Shown here in pieces: positions 1-7,895 of a stretch of DNA of 64,000 nucleotides (the stretch's first letter is position 1; every line of letters starts with the position of its first letter). The DNA is from a virus: positions 47,302 through 111,301 of the IMG/VR virus record IMGVR_UViG_3300036770_004732, one strand, 5' to 3'. Made by a program: the position numbers and the translations under genes. The notes beneath the pieces are model-generated. The model had not been told where the DNA came from and made no database searches. It saw nothing but the letters and a program-made list of their open reading frames with translations.

Positions 1-335
1 TCATCCGTAGAGTTCTGACGGTTTTTGGTATCCTGTCGGCGCAGGTCGGGCACAGGAATGTGATCAGTAATCAGATTAGTATCTGCATATCGTTGCGAAA
101 ATTCCTGGAATGTGAAGCTTCTATGGCGAAGAATTTGCGCCGCGATACCACGATTGGTTTCAATCTCAAGAGTCATAAATGCTTGCTCAAACACACTCCA
201 GTGATTGTGCTTGATACAATACGCAAGAAGTTTTGCGTAATTCTCATTAGTCTGATTTTTTGGATTCGATACTCTCGCAACATATGCCATTGTTTTCTCG
301 GCATCAGGAGTTACGCTAATTAGTTTTACACTCAT
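1..335 (-). CDS. thyX: Flavin-dependent thymidylate synthase ThyX, N-terminal part (cut by window edge)
   Basis: ThyX makes dTMP from dUMP using FAD and methylenetetrahydrofolate. The ATG is at 335 and the frame stays open to base 1, so about 111 N-terminal residues are present. The family signature [16 protein letters not shown] (RHR followed seven residues later by S) is visible around residues 75-90. ThyX is common in cyanophages, where nucleotide synthesis supports fast replication. It overlaps the upstream gene by TGA/ATG. The C-terminal half lies outside the window. Confidence 0.93.
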   Translation of the reverse strand, partial: MSVKLISVTPDAEKTMAYVARVSNPKNQTNENYAKLLAYCIKHNHWSVFEQAFMTLEIETNRGIAAQILRHRSFTFQEFSQRYADTNLITDHIPVPDLRRQDTKNRQNSTD

Positions 336-505
336 TTCTTTCCAAATCCTTTCGATGTTTGCTCTTCTAATTCTTTAATTTGTTCTTTCACAGCACGGAG
401 TTGTGCTTTCATTTCTTGAATTTTGTCATCAGTATAAAGATGATCTTGTTTGATTAACCTTTCAAGAAGTTTTACAAGTTGCTTTGCTCTTGATGTTTCA
501 GTCAT
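332..505 (-). CDS. Small coiled-coil protein, unknown function
   Basis: A 57-residue acidic/basic helical protein begins METS-like ([17 protein letters not shown]) and ends GFGKK. Heptad-like spacing of L, I and K suggests a short coiled coil. Its stop overlaps the thyX start (ATGA) and its start overlaps the end of the next gene upstream, so it sits tightly in an operon with thyX. I do not recognise a function. Confidence 0.7.
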   Translation of the reverse strand: MTETSRAKQLVKLLERLIKQDHLYTDDKIQEMKAQLRAVKEQIKELEEQTSKGFGKK

Positions 506-671
506 CTAAATCAGAATCCTCAAATATTTCGTCGTAATCTAAGATTGGTCTTTTTCTCACATCTGGTTCTGTATATGAGTAGGCAGAAACATCAGAGTAT
601 ACTTCTGCTTTCAGAGAATCAACCAACAGTTCAAGATTACGGACGATAAGTTTTAGTTTTTCTTTGTCCAT
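498..671 (-). CDS. Small acidic hypothetical protein
   Basis: A 57-residue protein (MDKEKLKLIVRNLELL...) with an acidic C-terminus, [11 protein letters not shown]. The ATG at 671 is preferred over an upstream in-frame TTG because a purine-rich GAGAGAA stretch precedes it. It is the first gene after the composite terminator/promoter at 693-732. Function unknown. Confidence 0.65.
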   Translation of the reverse strand: MDKEKLKLIVRNLELLVDSLKAEVYSDVSAYSYTEPDVRKRPILDYDEIFEDSDLDD

Positions 672-692
672 AAGATACCATTCTCTCAACTC

Positions 693-732
693 ATTTTACA
701 CAAAAAAAGAGGGGTAGTCAACCCCCCCTGTT
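693..732 (-). promoter_or_regulatory. Composite terminator and sigma70-like promoter
   Basis: On the minus strand a GGGG..CCCC hairpin followed by seven T ends the 718-888 gene. The hairpin loop contains TTGACT (716-721) and, exactly 17 bp downstream, TAAAAT (693-698). The T-tract therefore serves as both terminator tail and promoter spacer. It would drive the 671-to-thyX genes. Confidence 0.7.
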
Positions 733-888
733 ATAAATTGGTTCAATAGATAGAATATCTTCAAACCATTCTCGTAAATGTATTCGGTAGCAAGACCAAT
801 ACTTACATCCCCTATAAGTTAGAAGATAGCAAGCAGGTGGTCTGCTTTCCTTATCCATGTCATCATGATGATAGACATAGTGTTGCAT
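718..888 (-). CDS. Small hypothetical protein rich in Tyr/His/Cys
   Basis: A 56-residue ORF, MQHYVYHHDDMDKESRPP..., whose stop codon lies within the terminator hairpin. It starts one base after the stop of the preceding 25-residue gene (TAAATG). Central YRGCKYWSCYRIHL is notable. Function unknown; it is supported mainly by context and tight packing. Confidence 0.5.
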   Translation of the reverse strand: MQHYVYHHDDMDKESRPPACYLLTYRGCKYWSCYRIHLREWFEDILSIEPIYNRGG

Positions 889-966
889 TTACTTACTCAG
901 TAAGATAACTTCAATATATATCAAAAAAATGAACGCTGTTGATGCACCTGCAATAGCTGCAATCAT
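889..966 (-). CDS. 25-residue membrane micro-protein
   Basis: MIAAIAGASTAFIFLIYIEV followed by ILLSK forms one hydrophobic segment. An AGGAAA ribosome-binding site lies upstream and the stop abuts the next ATG. It belongs to the micro-gene series downstream of the riboswitch. Function unknown. Confidence 0.5.
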   Translation of the reverse strand: MIAAIAGASTAFIFLIYIEVILLSK

Positions 967-971
967 GGCAA

Positions 972-1070
972 TCACTTTCCTGCTCCTGCATTTGCAAGTA
1001 ATGCTTGGTGACGGCGTTGCTCTTTTTCAATTTGTTCTTTAATCAATTGAAGAACATTGAGTTTCTTCAT
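972..1070 (-). CDS. 32-residue hypothetical micro-protein
   Basis: MKKLNVLQLIKEQIEKEQRR then HQALLANAGAGK is a predicted amphipathic helix. AGGAAAAGTG precedes the ATG, which overlaps the stop of the DUF4278-like gene (TGATG), suggesting translational coupling. Function unknown. Confidence 0.6.
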   Translation of the reverse strand: MKKLNVLQLIKEQIEKEQRRHQALLANAGAGK

Positions 1071-1204
1071 CACTTTTCCTCCTTTACAAACTTAACACCA
1101 CGATAGGTTTCGTTGTATGCTTGAGGTTGTTGCTGTTGTTGTGCCTGTTCTTGGCGACGAACTTCGGTGTCATATGCGACACCACGATATACTACACGGC
1201 TCAT
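1070..1204 (-). CDS. DUF4278/PirA-like short peptide
   Basis: A 44-residue protein with two YRGV copies, VVYRGVAYDTE near the N-terminus and TYRGVKF near the C-terminus, separated by a Gln-rich linker. This layout is typical of DUF4278 proteins. In cyanobacteria that family includes PirA, which binds PII and adjusts arginine synthesis; that role is family knowledge, not shown here. AAGGAG lies 9 nt before the ATG. The leader carries the candidate glutamine riboswitch at 1238-1342, which strengthens the link to nitrogen signalling. Confidence 0.75.
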   Translation of the reverse strand: MSRVVYRGVAYDTEVRRQEQAQQQQQPQAYNETYRGVKFVKEEK

Positions 1205-1237
1205 TGGTTTTGCTCCTTAGAAATGAGAGGTTTAATT

Positions 1238-1342
1238 CCCGTTCCTTCAGGCGGCGTTTCCGTTCGCTATTTGCAAATAGCGAATGAACGAATTTGCGTT
1301 CCGCGTCGTCTTACTTGCGTCCAGATTTTCTGGATGAACGAT
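1238..1342 (-). promoter_or_regulatory. Candidate glutamine-II (Downstream-peptide) riboswitch
   Basis: The minus-strand leader reads CGTTCATCC (1340-1332), then GGACGCAAGTAAG, a variable hairpin with a perfect CGCTATTTGCAAATAGCG palindrome, and finally CTGAAGGAACG. CGTTC pairs with GAACG as the closing stem. These blocks, in this order, match what I recall of the glnA/Downstream-peptide aptamer consensus, known in marine cyanobacteria and cyanophages. It begins at the predicted transcription start and ends about 35 nt before a short peptide ORF, as that class does. A covariance-model search has not been run. Confidence 0.75.
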
Positions 1343-1348
1343 AAGAGT

Positions 1349-1377
1349 ATTATACTCTCTTCGACCATATTTATCAA
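1349..1377 (-). promoter_or_regulatory. Sigma70-like promoter for the riboswitch/micro-gene operon
   Basis: TTGATA (1372-1377), 17-bp spacer, TATAAT (1349-1354) on the minus strand. Transcription would start about 1342, exactly at the riboswitch 5' end. Confidence 0.75.
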
Positions 1378-1461
1378 CTATGCATTGTATAATGTGATAC
1401 AGTTTTGGAAAATCTTAATAAGATAAATTTTTGCCGGAAATTTTTTACCCGATTTGACAAA

Positions 1462-1830
1462 TCACTTCCGCTTTTTGGTTTTAGGTGCCTGATAACCCCA
1501 AGTTTTTGGATTGAGTGTGCCAAATCCAAACTCAATACTCTTCAAGTTTTCACGAAACTTATCCCAATACATATCAAATAATTTAATTTTAGCTCCTCTT
1601 GTGAGATCAAAACAAATCTTGCCATCTACAAGATACTTGATAATATAAGCATCTCTTGGAGATTCCTTAGTGCATACCTCTTCATATGAACCATTTTCAA
1701 CAATGATATCACAACCATAGCGTGACTTACAGGTTTCTTTTTCTGCTGGTGTCCAGGAATCCATATGCTTTTCTTTGTTTTGTTCCTTTTCAATTACATT
1801 ACCAAGTTTACTCACGAACGACCCCCCCAT
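1462..1830 (-). CDS. Conserved-looking hypothetical protein, 122 aa
   Basis: Starts MGGSFVSKLGNVIEKEQ and ends in a basic tail PKTKKRK. Contains three Cys and a central YIIKYLVDGKICFDLTRG segment. It overlaps the previous gene by 19 nt, so the two are probably translationally coupled. No domain recognised. Confidence 0.7.
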   Translation of the reverse strand: MGGSFVSKLGNVIEKEQNKEKHMDSWTPAEKETCKSRYGCDIIVENGSYEEVCTKESPRDAYIIKYLVDGKICFDLTRGAKIKLFDMYWDKFRENLKSIEFGFGTLNPKTWGYQAPKTKKRK

Positions 1831-2408
1831 TGAATATTGGGGTATGCTTGACTTACAATTTCCTTGGTAATCTTATATTTTGTTTGTAATTTTTTATCTT
1901 TTACAAGACATAAAATCTCAGCTTCAAGTGGATGAAGTCCTTGAAGCATATTGATAAACATAGTTTCTCTACGAAGAGAACTTAATCCATCATTACCACC
2001 TTTAACGAAATTATAAAATTTTTGATATTCTTTACGAATTGATGATCTTCCTTGATCTTGAGATCCTAATGAACTAGAACCAAGTTCTTCCATTTTAGAA
2101 ACAGCATCAGTAATTTTTTCACTAACTGTTCCACTAAAAGAATTCTGATCTCCAACACTTGCGTATGGAACATCACCTTCTGGGATTACTGAAATAATAC
2201 TTTCATCAAAATTCCAAACAAATAATGTTTGAATAGATGGGTGAGAGTACTTTTGAAGTACTTCCACTTTCTTGGCATTACTTTTTTGTTTTGATGCTAA
2301 ATTAAAAACTTCAAACGCAAATGGATTTGCTGGTAGTTCAATATTTGTCGAAGTTCTTGTAGTCGTTTTAGGTTTCGTCGTCGTCTTCTTCTGTGTCGTT
2401 GTAGTCAT
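1812..2408 (-). CDS. DUF6433-like cyanophage protein
   Basis: A 198-residue protein with a Thr/Lys-rich start (MTTTTQKKTTTKPKTTTRTS) and a folded part containing FAFEVFNLASKQKSNAKKV, HPSIQTLFVWNFDES and HPLEAEILCLVKDKKL. I associate this pattern with a cyanophage family of unknown function (probably DUF6433). The ATG at 2408 is preferred; it lies inside the end of the upstream membrane-protein gene. Confidence 0.7.
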   Translation of the reverse strand: MTTTTQKKTTTKPKTTTRTSTNIELPANPFAFEVFNLASKQKSNAKKVEVLQKYSHPSIQTLFVWNFDESIISVIPEGDVPYASVGDQNSFSGTVSEKITDAVSKMEELGSSSLGSQDQGRSSIRKEYQKFYNFVKGGNDGLSSLRRETMFINMLQGLHPLEAEILCLVKDKKLQTKYKITKEIVSQAYPNIQWGGRS

Positions 2409-2601
2409 AATAGTTTTCAAAATTAAATGCAATTACCTCATCTGGAATTAAATTTCCTTGTCCATCAAACATTTCGGGGTGAGGTCTTGGGATTTCCCGA
2501 TAATTCATCATATATTCTCTAGCAACCCATCCACCTATAAGTCCCACTATAAGAAATAAAATTGTTAAAAATGAACCGAATACTAGACTAATTGCTAACA
2601 T
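2368..2601 (-). CDS. Single-pass membrane protein, 77 aa
   Basis: MLAISLVFGSFLTILFLIVG begins a single hydrophobic helix, followed by WVAREYMMNY, a proline-rich segment and an acidic tail ending DTEEDDDET. A CGGAGA ribosome-binding site precedes the ATG at 2601. The acidic C-terminus is probably cytoplasmic. Function unknown. Confidence 0.7.
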   Translation of the reverse strand: MLAISLVFGSFLTILFLIVGLIGGWVAREYMMNYREIPRPHPEMFDGQGNLIPDEVIAFNFENYYDYNDTEEDDDET

Positions 2602-2620
2602 TTTTTTCTCCGGGAAACTA

Positions 2621-2866
2621 CTACTTTTTCCTGATTTTAAAGGAAAATTCAAAATAAATGGTTACTTCCCGTCTTAGAAAGCAAACCATCTTTTCAAAGA
2701 TGATGTGGAAAGGATAAGTTTGCTTTCGTTTACCTCCATTAAGAATAAGTTCAACACCCCGATTGATCTCTGGGTTCTTATTTTTATTTATAGTATCATC
2801 AAACGATTTGCTGTTCTTTGAGGAATTTGATCGTGTCAACACACCCTCCCAATTTTTTAGTATCAC
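2621..2866 (-). CDS. Possible small protein downstream of glutaredoxin (start uncertain)
   Basis: The open frame from a GTG at 2866 runs through the end of the glutaredoxin gene and fills the otherwise empty 2602-2798 gap. Its C-terminal part, GGKRKQTYPFHIIFEKMVCF and then LRREVTIYFEF, looks like real protein. A late promoter at 2785-2792 lies inside it, so the true gene may start downstream of about 2772, but no good ATG is present. Low confidence. Confidence 0.35.
   Translation of the reverse strand: MILKNWEGVLTRSNSSKNSKSFDDTINKNKNPEINRGVELILNGGKRKQTYPFHIIFEKMVCFLRREVTIYFEFSFKIRKK
2785..2792 (-). promoter_or_regulatory. T4-type late promoter motif
   Basis: Exact TATAAATA on the minus strand immediately after the glutaredoxin stop. 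It would serve the small ORF and the membrane/DUF6433-like genes below. Confidence 0.55.
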
Positions 2867-3035
2867 AAATTACTTGTGGAAATGTAGATCCTTGACCAAA
2901 TTCAGAGTAAAACTCTTCCTTAGTGAAATCTTGATCTAAAATGTAAACAACATGCTTACACTCTGTTAATTCTAGCACTTGTTTTACTTTTGTGCAATAT
3001 GGACAATTTTCTTTTGAATAAACTGTAAAATTCAT
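2799..3035 (-). CDS. nrdC: Glutaredoxin
   Basis: A 78-residue single-domain glutaredoxin. The redox motif CPYC is at residues 11-14, followed by TFPQV (cis-Pro) near residue 54 and GG near residue 64. It supplies electrons to ribonucleotide reductase, and its company with thyX points to deoxynucleotide supply. ATG at 3035. The T4 homologue is nrdC. Confidence 0.9.
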   Translation of the reverse strand: MNFTVYSKENCPYCTKVKQVLELTECKHVVYILDQDFTKEEFYSEFGQGSTFPQVICDTKKLGGCVDTIKFLKEQQIV

Positions 3036-3109
3036 ACTTAACTTAACGATTTTTAATATATATCATAAATTCGCAGGAATAATTATCAATAAAATTATTA
3101 TCAAATATT

Positions 3110-5347
3110 TTATCCTTTATTAGAATTATCATATTCAATATCATTCACTCCCATTTTTTTAAGATTATCTATTATAGACCATCTATCCCCCTCATTCAAG
3201 TTATGGATGTTCAACATTTCAAAAAATATTGATTTTGATTCTTCAACTTTTCCCCACCACCATCCAGAAATCGCTTTTTGGAAAAGTAACCCATACTTTC
3301 CAGGGTATTCAACATCTGTTCTTAATGGTGAAAGATCAAAATCACAATTTAACAGACAAAGTTCGGAAGTTGAATAACAGTCTTGCCACCATTCGTTTTT
3401 AGCAGCATATCTTGCTAAAAGATAGTATGCTTCTGGACGATTTGGTAAGAACATCTGCGCTTGCCACAACATTCCCCGTCCACTTCCATCTCTTGTACCC
3501 TGTTTAAAATAACAAGATGATCCCCTTATCAAGGCCTCATATGCAAGATCAGGATCTAATTCAAAACCCCGTTCTGCACATCTTAGAAAATATGAAAGAG
3601 CTGGAGCAGTGTGTCCTTGAGTTTCATACCACAAACCTAAGTTAAAATTGTGCTCTGGATTTTCAGTATCCAGAGAATATAGTTCTAAAAGTTTCTCAAG
3701 TTCCGTCTTTTCAACAACCACTATTTCAGATTTTAAAACTTGTTTTTTAGATTTCCACATATTTAAAACTATATCATATGCAATTATATGATTATTTTTT
3801 TGTCCCCCCTTTACATCATCATCTTGATTTTCAAAGGTTGATTTAAAACTTACATTTTCAACAAACAAAGGAATCGTATATGTATTAACAAATGAAAAAA
3901 TTATATTTTCAATTAAGGGCATTATTTCTTTATTGGGAACTTCTAAAGAATAAACATCTTCAAAAATATAAGAGTCTATTATTTTCTTTGCTCCATTTCT
4001 AGTCAATATATAAGCAGTTGCCCCCCAATCATCCCAATATCTTGATCTCATTTCAAAAGTATCATAATGATTGCGTATTGTGAGAAGTTGCACACACTCT
4101 GCATCATCAGGGATTTTTTCAATGAACTCATTCCAAGTAAAATCCCAGTAATCTATCGTTTCCAAACTTAAATCATCTTCACAGAAAAATGCATATTCTT
4201 CGTCAGTATTATTATACCACTCTTTAATCATTTTTAAATGTGATACACAACATCCTTTTGTACCATCATTTAAAGTGTGTAGATATTTTCCAACTACTTT
4301 ATCATTAGACTCAGAATAACGCTTTGATATTAAAAATATCGGTTCTATACCATAATTATTAAATTGGGAAGTAAGTTCATGTCTTCTTTCTTGACACTCT
4401 TCGAGACTTACACAATAGACAGATGGAAATTCATCTATAATATTATTCGTCTTATCTTCAATTTCTACTGCATAATAATTTTGATCATTCAGTTGCGTAA
4501 TATTCCAATGACTTTTTGGTTCTATGTAATAATTGGTTATTTTTGAAAATCTATCTTTATTTACATTGACATGTTTTTCTGAAAGTGCATACTCAACTTG
4601 CCATTCTAATTCGTCACCATCATATGCTGAAGATAAATTTTCTCTAATTTTTTGTTCATATTCATCTTGACTTTCAAATCCTTTAAAATTTTCTGTTCTT
4701 TTTTTATCTGGATGTGGTAAATGAATGAAATAAAAATCCATTTCTAAGCATCTTTTTTTCAATCCATATAATTCCAATCTATTACAAATTTCTTCATCCT
4801 CAAAGGCATAACAGTCACCAAAATTTTCATTATACCCACCAACTACATCAAAATGTTCTTTCTTAACAAAAAGAATTCCAACTAAGTATCTAAAAATAGG
4901 TGAGTATGCATAAACATATTTTTTACGATTTTCTGAGGTAAAAAAATAACTATTATCTACATAATACTCTTTGGTATTTTCATCATAATATTCCGGATTA
5001 CTAAAATTTAAACTTCCACAAGTAAATTCATCATCTTTCGGAAAATACTTTTTTATACCATTATAGTATGAATTAAATATATGATCTGCATCAACTTTTA
5101 TAATATAATCTCCTGTTGCAATTTTTGCAGCAAGATTTAATGGCTTAGGTTGATTAAAATATTGCTTATCAGAAACACGTATTACTTTTATCCTAGGATC
5201 TATTTCTGTCAGATAATTTATTGGATCATCAGAATTCCAATCAGTTATAATAATTTCGTGAATTTCTTCAAAATTTAACCAAGACATCAAAGATATTTTG
5301 AGAGCATCAACTCTATTTTTACATGCAGTTATTAATGAAATTTTCAT
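3110..5347 (-). CDS. Multidomain glycosyltransferase: GT2-like + GT25 + TPR
   Basis: 745 residues in three parts. Residues 1-250 form a GT-A domain (MKISLITACKNR..., DADHIF as the DxD motif, and a receptor-like PHPDKKR). Residues about 310-510 form a GT25 (LPS glycosyltransferase) domain with VYCVSLEECQERR, GCCVSHLKM, FFCEDDLS and a WDDWGATAYIL end block. Residues about 555-735 are TPR-like helices (NPEHNFNLGLWYETQG, PEAYYLLARYAAK). It probably transfers sugars onto a surface glycan or a virion protein. Fusing two transferases with TPRs suggests a processive or scaffolded enzyme. Confidence 0.82.
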   Translation of the reverse strand: MKISLITACKNRVDALKISLMSWLNFEEIHEIIITDWNSDDPINYLTEIDPRIKVIRVSDKQYFNQPKPLNLAAKIATGDYIIKVDADHIFNSYYNGIKKYFPKDDEFTCGSLNFSNPEYYDENTKEYYVDNSYFFTSENRKKYVYAYSPIFRYLVGILFVKKEHFDVVGGYNENFGDCYAFEDEEICNRLELYGLKKRCLEMDFYFIHLPHPDKKRTENFKGFESQDEYEQKIRENLSSAYDGDELEWQVEYALSEKHVNVNKDRFSKITNYYIEPKSHWNITQLNDQNYYAVEIEDKTNNIIDEFPSVYCVSLEECQERRHELTSQFNNYGIEPIFLISKRYSESNDKVVGKYLHTLNDGTKGCCVSHLKMIKEWYNNTDEEYAFFCEDDLSLETIDYWDFTWNEFIEKIPDDAECVQLLTIRNHYDTFEMRSRYWDDWGATAYILTRNGAKKIIDSYIFEDVYSLEVPNKEIMPLIENIIFSFVNTYTIPLFVENVSFKSTFENQDDDVKGGQKNNHIIAYDIVLNMWKSKKQVLKSEIVVVEKTELEKLLELYSLDTENPEHNFNLGLWYETQGHTAPALSYFLRCAERGFELDPDLAYEALIRGSSCYFKQGTRDGSGRGMLWQAQMFLPNRPEAYYLLARYAAKNEWWQDCYSTSELCLLNCDFDLSPLRTDVEYPGKYGLLFQKAISGWWWGKVEESKSIFFEMLNIHNLNEGDRWSIIDNLKKMGVNDIEYDNSNKG

Positions 5348-5367
5348 AAGATTTTTTATTCAATAAC

Positions 5368-6126
5368 TTATATAGTAATCCAATCAGAACGGTATAAATC
5401 TTTAGTATTGTAATCTTTAAATTTTCCTGTTGGAGAAAACCACTGTTTAGGTGCAATTGTTTTTTTACTCTTTGCTAACCAGGATCCCCACCAACTAAAA
5501 GTGCTATTTGCAATAATATGATAAGTACATAAACTCATTAAACACAAATCAGAATAAGGATTTTCAAAAGACATTACAAAAAAATTATTTGAATTAAAAT
5601 GATTTTTACACCATTCAGGATCATCACTTATTACTAACACGGGAATATCTTTAGGAAAATATTCTAATGCTTTCATATAATAATCAATAGTAAGAACATC
5701 AAAGTTTACCTCACTAATATAATCAGTTCTTCTCACATGCAAAGATATAACTTCAACATTATAAAACATACTATTCATATAATGAATGACTGAATCATAT
5801 ATTTCTTTACGGAATGAAAAATCTTTTCTAATTTCACTTTCAATATTTTCGAAATATTTTTCACTCTGAAAAAATCCATCTAAATTAATATCATCTGGAC
5901 AATTATTAAATAGATTTTCATCAAATTCATATTTTTCCTCTAAAATATCATTTTCAAATTCATTTGTATAAGTAATTGGTATATTAAAACATTCTTTTAA
6001 TTCACAATTTCTTTGAGGTATTGAATACCAATATCCTTTGTTTCTAGATATTCCTTTTAAAGATGCATACTGAAACATTTGATTACCCAAACGTCCTTTA
6101 TATCCAAGATTTTTAAATGAGATCAT
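5368..6126 (-). CDS. GT11-family fucosyltransferase
   Basis: 252 residues. N-terminal GRLGNQMFQYASLKG is the GT11 opening motif; HVRRTDY near residue 135 is the GDP-fucose binding motif; ANSTFSWWGSWLAKSKKT near the C-terminus completes the family pattern. The family makes alpha-1,2-fucosyl linkages from GDP-L-fucose. The ATG at 6126 is used rather than the TTG two codons upstream. Two further GT11 genes lie at 48-49.6 kb beside the GDP-fucose genes. Confidence 0.9.
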   Translation of the reverse strand: MISFKNLGYKGRLGNQMFQYASLKGISRNKGYWYSIPQRNCELKECFNIPITYTNEFENDILEEKYEFDENLFNNCPDDINLDGFFQSEKYFENIESEIRKDFSFRKEIYDSVIHYMNSMFYNVEVISLHVRRTDYISEVNFDVLTIDYYMKALEYFPKDIPVLVISDDPEWCKNHFNSNNFFVMSFENPYSDLCLMSLCTYHIIANSTFSWWGSWLAKSKKTIAPKQWFSPTGKFKDYNTKDLYRSDWITI

Positions 6127-6232
6127 AATCAATTATTAAATAATTTTTGTATTTCTTTTGCGTTTCTCATATTTTACACCAATCTATAATTTCTGAGGGT
6201 TGTTATTATCTTCTGTTATAAAAATTATTTGA

Positions 6233-7219
6233 TTATTCATTTTTAAAAATATACTCCTTTACAAACTCTTTATTCACTCTCAAAAGATACGCCGCATTAT
6301 CTTGAAAACCGAAGGTAATCAAATAATCATCATTATATTCACACATACCAACAGCAAATTCTACTTCTGCTTCCAAAAAAGAAAATCTTTTTGATACTTT
6401 TACAATATTCCAATCTTTATCCCAAACTATAAATCGATGTCGATAAGTCCCGTCTTTTCTTCCAGCTGGACTTTTAAATAAAAATGTTTCATGATTTAGT
6501 GCAAATCGATGTTCACCAAATGGAATTACTTGAGATCCACCACGAAGATCAATACATCCCAAATCTTTCCAATCTCTTAGTGCAACTTGTGTTGTTTGAC
6601 CAGTGTGAATGTCATACTTCACAACTTCAGTACCGTTTGTCCATTTCACAAAATGATATGGCATGTCAAGAATTGGCATCCAATTTTTTTCACAATAAGA
6701 GTTATTATCCCCAGGAGTTGGAATACGATGTTGACTCAATTCTTTAACCTGCCCATTGTCAATTTCAACTTCACAAAGTTCCATTCTACCAGTACCAATA
6801 GTATCAAGATCTCTGCGAACACCACAAGTATAAAGTTTTCCTTCCCATCTAAAAATACGAGCATCTTCAAGTCCAACAAATTCCCACAATTCCTTATCAG
6901 GGTGTTTAGATGTATCAATATGGGTATGCCATTTGATTCTCATATTTTCGTCAAGTTCACCAATTACATTCCAAGTGCGAAGGCGTAAATCATTTTCTGG
7001 GTGAATATAAACTAATGGCCCCCAATGATGTTCAAACTTTTTCTTTTCCGAATGATAAAGGGTATAATTAATATTTCTAAGATTTACAATTAATTTACCA
7101 TTGTCATTGTAAATGGACGGGTTTGTGATTGCTGGTCCTTTTAGATCAGTCGAAGGGATAATAAGGGGATGGATAGATCCTCCATTTTCCAAAGCAAGTT
7201 TTACAAAATTTTCAGACAT
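6233..7219 (-). CDS. Beta-propeller glycosidase/phosphorylase-like protein
   Basis: 328 residues. Repeated blade-like strands and FVGLEDARIFRWEGKLYTCG, plus later RGGSQVIPF and EVEFAVGMCEY, resemble the five-bladed propellers of GH43/GH130-type enzymes. It may cleave or bind a glycan. It has its own promoter (7257-7285). Exact family and substrate cannot be set from the sequence alone. Confidence 0.6.
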   Translation of the reverse strand: MSENFVKLALENGGSIHPLIIPSTDLKGPAITNPSIYNDNGKLIVNLRNINYTLYHSEKKKFEHHWGPLVYIHPENDLRLRTWNVIGELDENMRIKWHTHIDTSKHPDKELWEFVGLEDARIFRWEGKLYTCGVRRDLDTIGTGRMELCEVEIDNGQVKELSQHRIPTPGDNNSYCEKNWMPILDMPYHFVKWTNGTEVVKYDIHTGQTTQVALRDWKDLGCIDLRGGSQVIPFGEHRFALNHETFLFKSPAGRKDGTYRHRFIVWDKDWNIVKVSKRFSFLEAEVEFAVGMCEYNDDYLITFGFQDNAAYLLRVNKEFVKEYIFKNE

Positions 7220-7256
7220 GTCTTAAATAAAAAATCCTATAGGATATTTGTTATCT

Positions 7257-7285
7257 ATACTAGCACAACTATTCAAATTTTTCAA
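7257..7285 (-). promoter_or_regulatory. Sigma70-like promoter
   Basis: TTGAAA (7280-7285), 17 bp, TAGTAT (7257-7262), about 40 nt upstream of the 7219 start. Confidence 0.55.
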
Positions 7286-7316
7286 CAAATAAATATCAAA
7301 ATAATGTTATAATTTT

Positions 7317-7895
7317 ATGAATGAATTTATTTCCAAAGGTTGGTATTATATTCCTAATATAATTACAAAAGAAGAAGCAATACAAATTAAATATAAAAAT
7401 TTAATGGGTGCTATAGGAGATCTTGGTAGTTTACAAACTCACTATGACCCAGAAAGAGGTAATGTATTAACCTGCTATGCTCCACCAGCATGTGCTTTTG
7501 TAATGAAAAGAATGCAACCAGTTCTTGAAGAACTTTTAGGAGAAGAACTTATTCCATCTTATTGGTTTTCTACAACATATCATAATAAAGGATGGATGAA
7601 TTGCCATACTGATAGACCATCTTGTGAAATATCCGTAACAATGAATATTTGTGGTGATGCTGCTTGGCCTATTAAACTTAAAGATTTAGAAGGAAACAAA
7701 CAATCTGTAGTTACACCTATAGGATGTGGACTTGCTTATCTTGGAATGAAGGTTCCCCATTGGAGAAGTCCATTGAGAACTCATCCAAATGACAGATTTA
7801 TGCAACTCTTTTTACACTTTGTAAGAAAAAATGGTTCTTGTGCAGAATATGCATATGATAAAAATCAAAAGTGTTATGAATTATTGAACAGGTGA
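7317..7895 (+). CDS. 2OG-Fe(II) oxygenase-like protein on the opposite strand
   Basis: 192 residues on the plus strand, divergent from its left neighbour and overlapping the convergent gene on its right by 15 bp. HTD in WMNCHTDRPSCEISVTMNI gives the HxD iron-binding pair, and the HW..PLR..RFMQLFLHFV end matches the distal strand of small phage dioxygenases. Probable hydroxylase; substrate unknown. Its orientation suggests independent acquisition. Confidence 0.65.
   Translation: MNEFISKGWYYIPNIITKEEAIQIKYKNLMGAIGDLGSLQTHYDPERGNVLTCYAPPACAFVMKRMQPVLEELLGEELIPSYWFSTTYHNKGWMNCHTDRPSCEISVTMNICGDAAWPIKLKDLEGNKQSVVTPIGCGLAYLGMKVPHWRSPLRTHPNDRFMQLFLHFVRKNGSCAEYAYDKNQKCYELLNR

Noticed and set aside
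1121-1426. 101-codon plus-strand ORF over the riboswitch
   Set aside because: Antisense to the promoter, aptamer and peptide gene, which together explain the region.
7308-7313. TATAAT just upstream of the plus-strand 7317 gene
   Set aside because: It ends 3 nt before the ATG, so the transcript would start inside the gene; no matching -35 at 16-18 bp.
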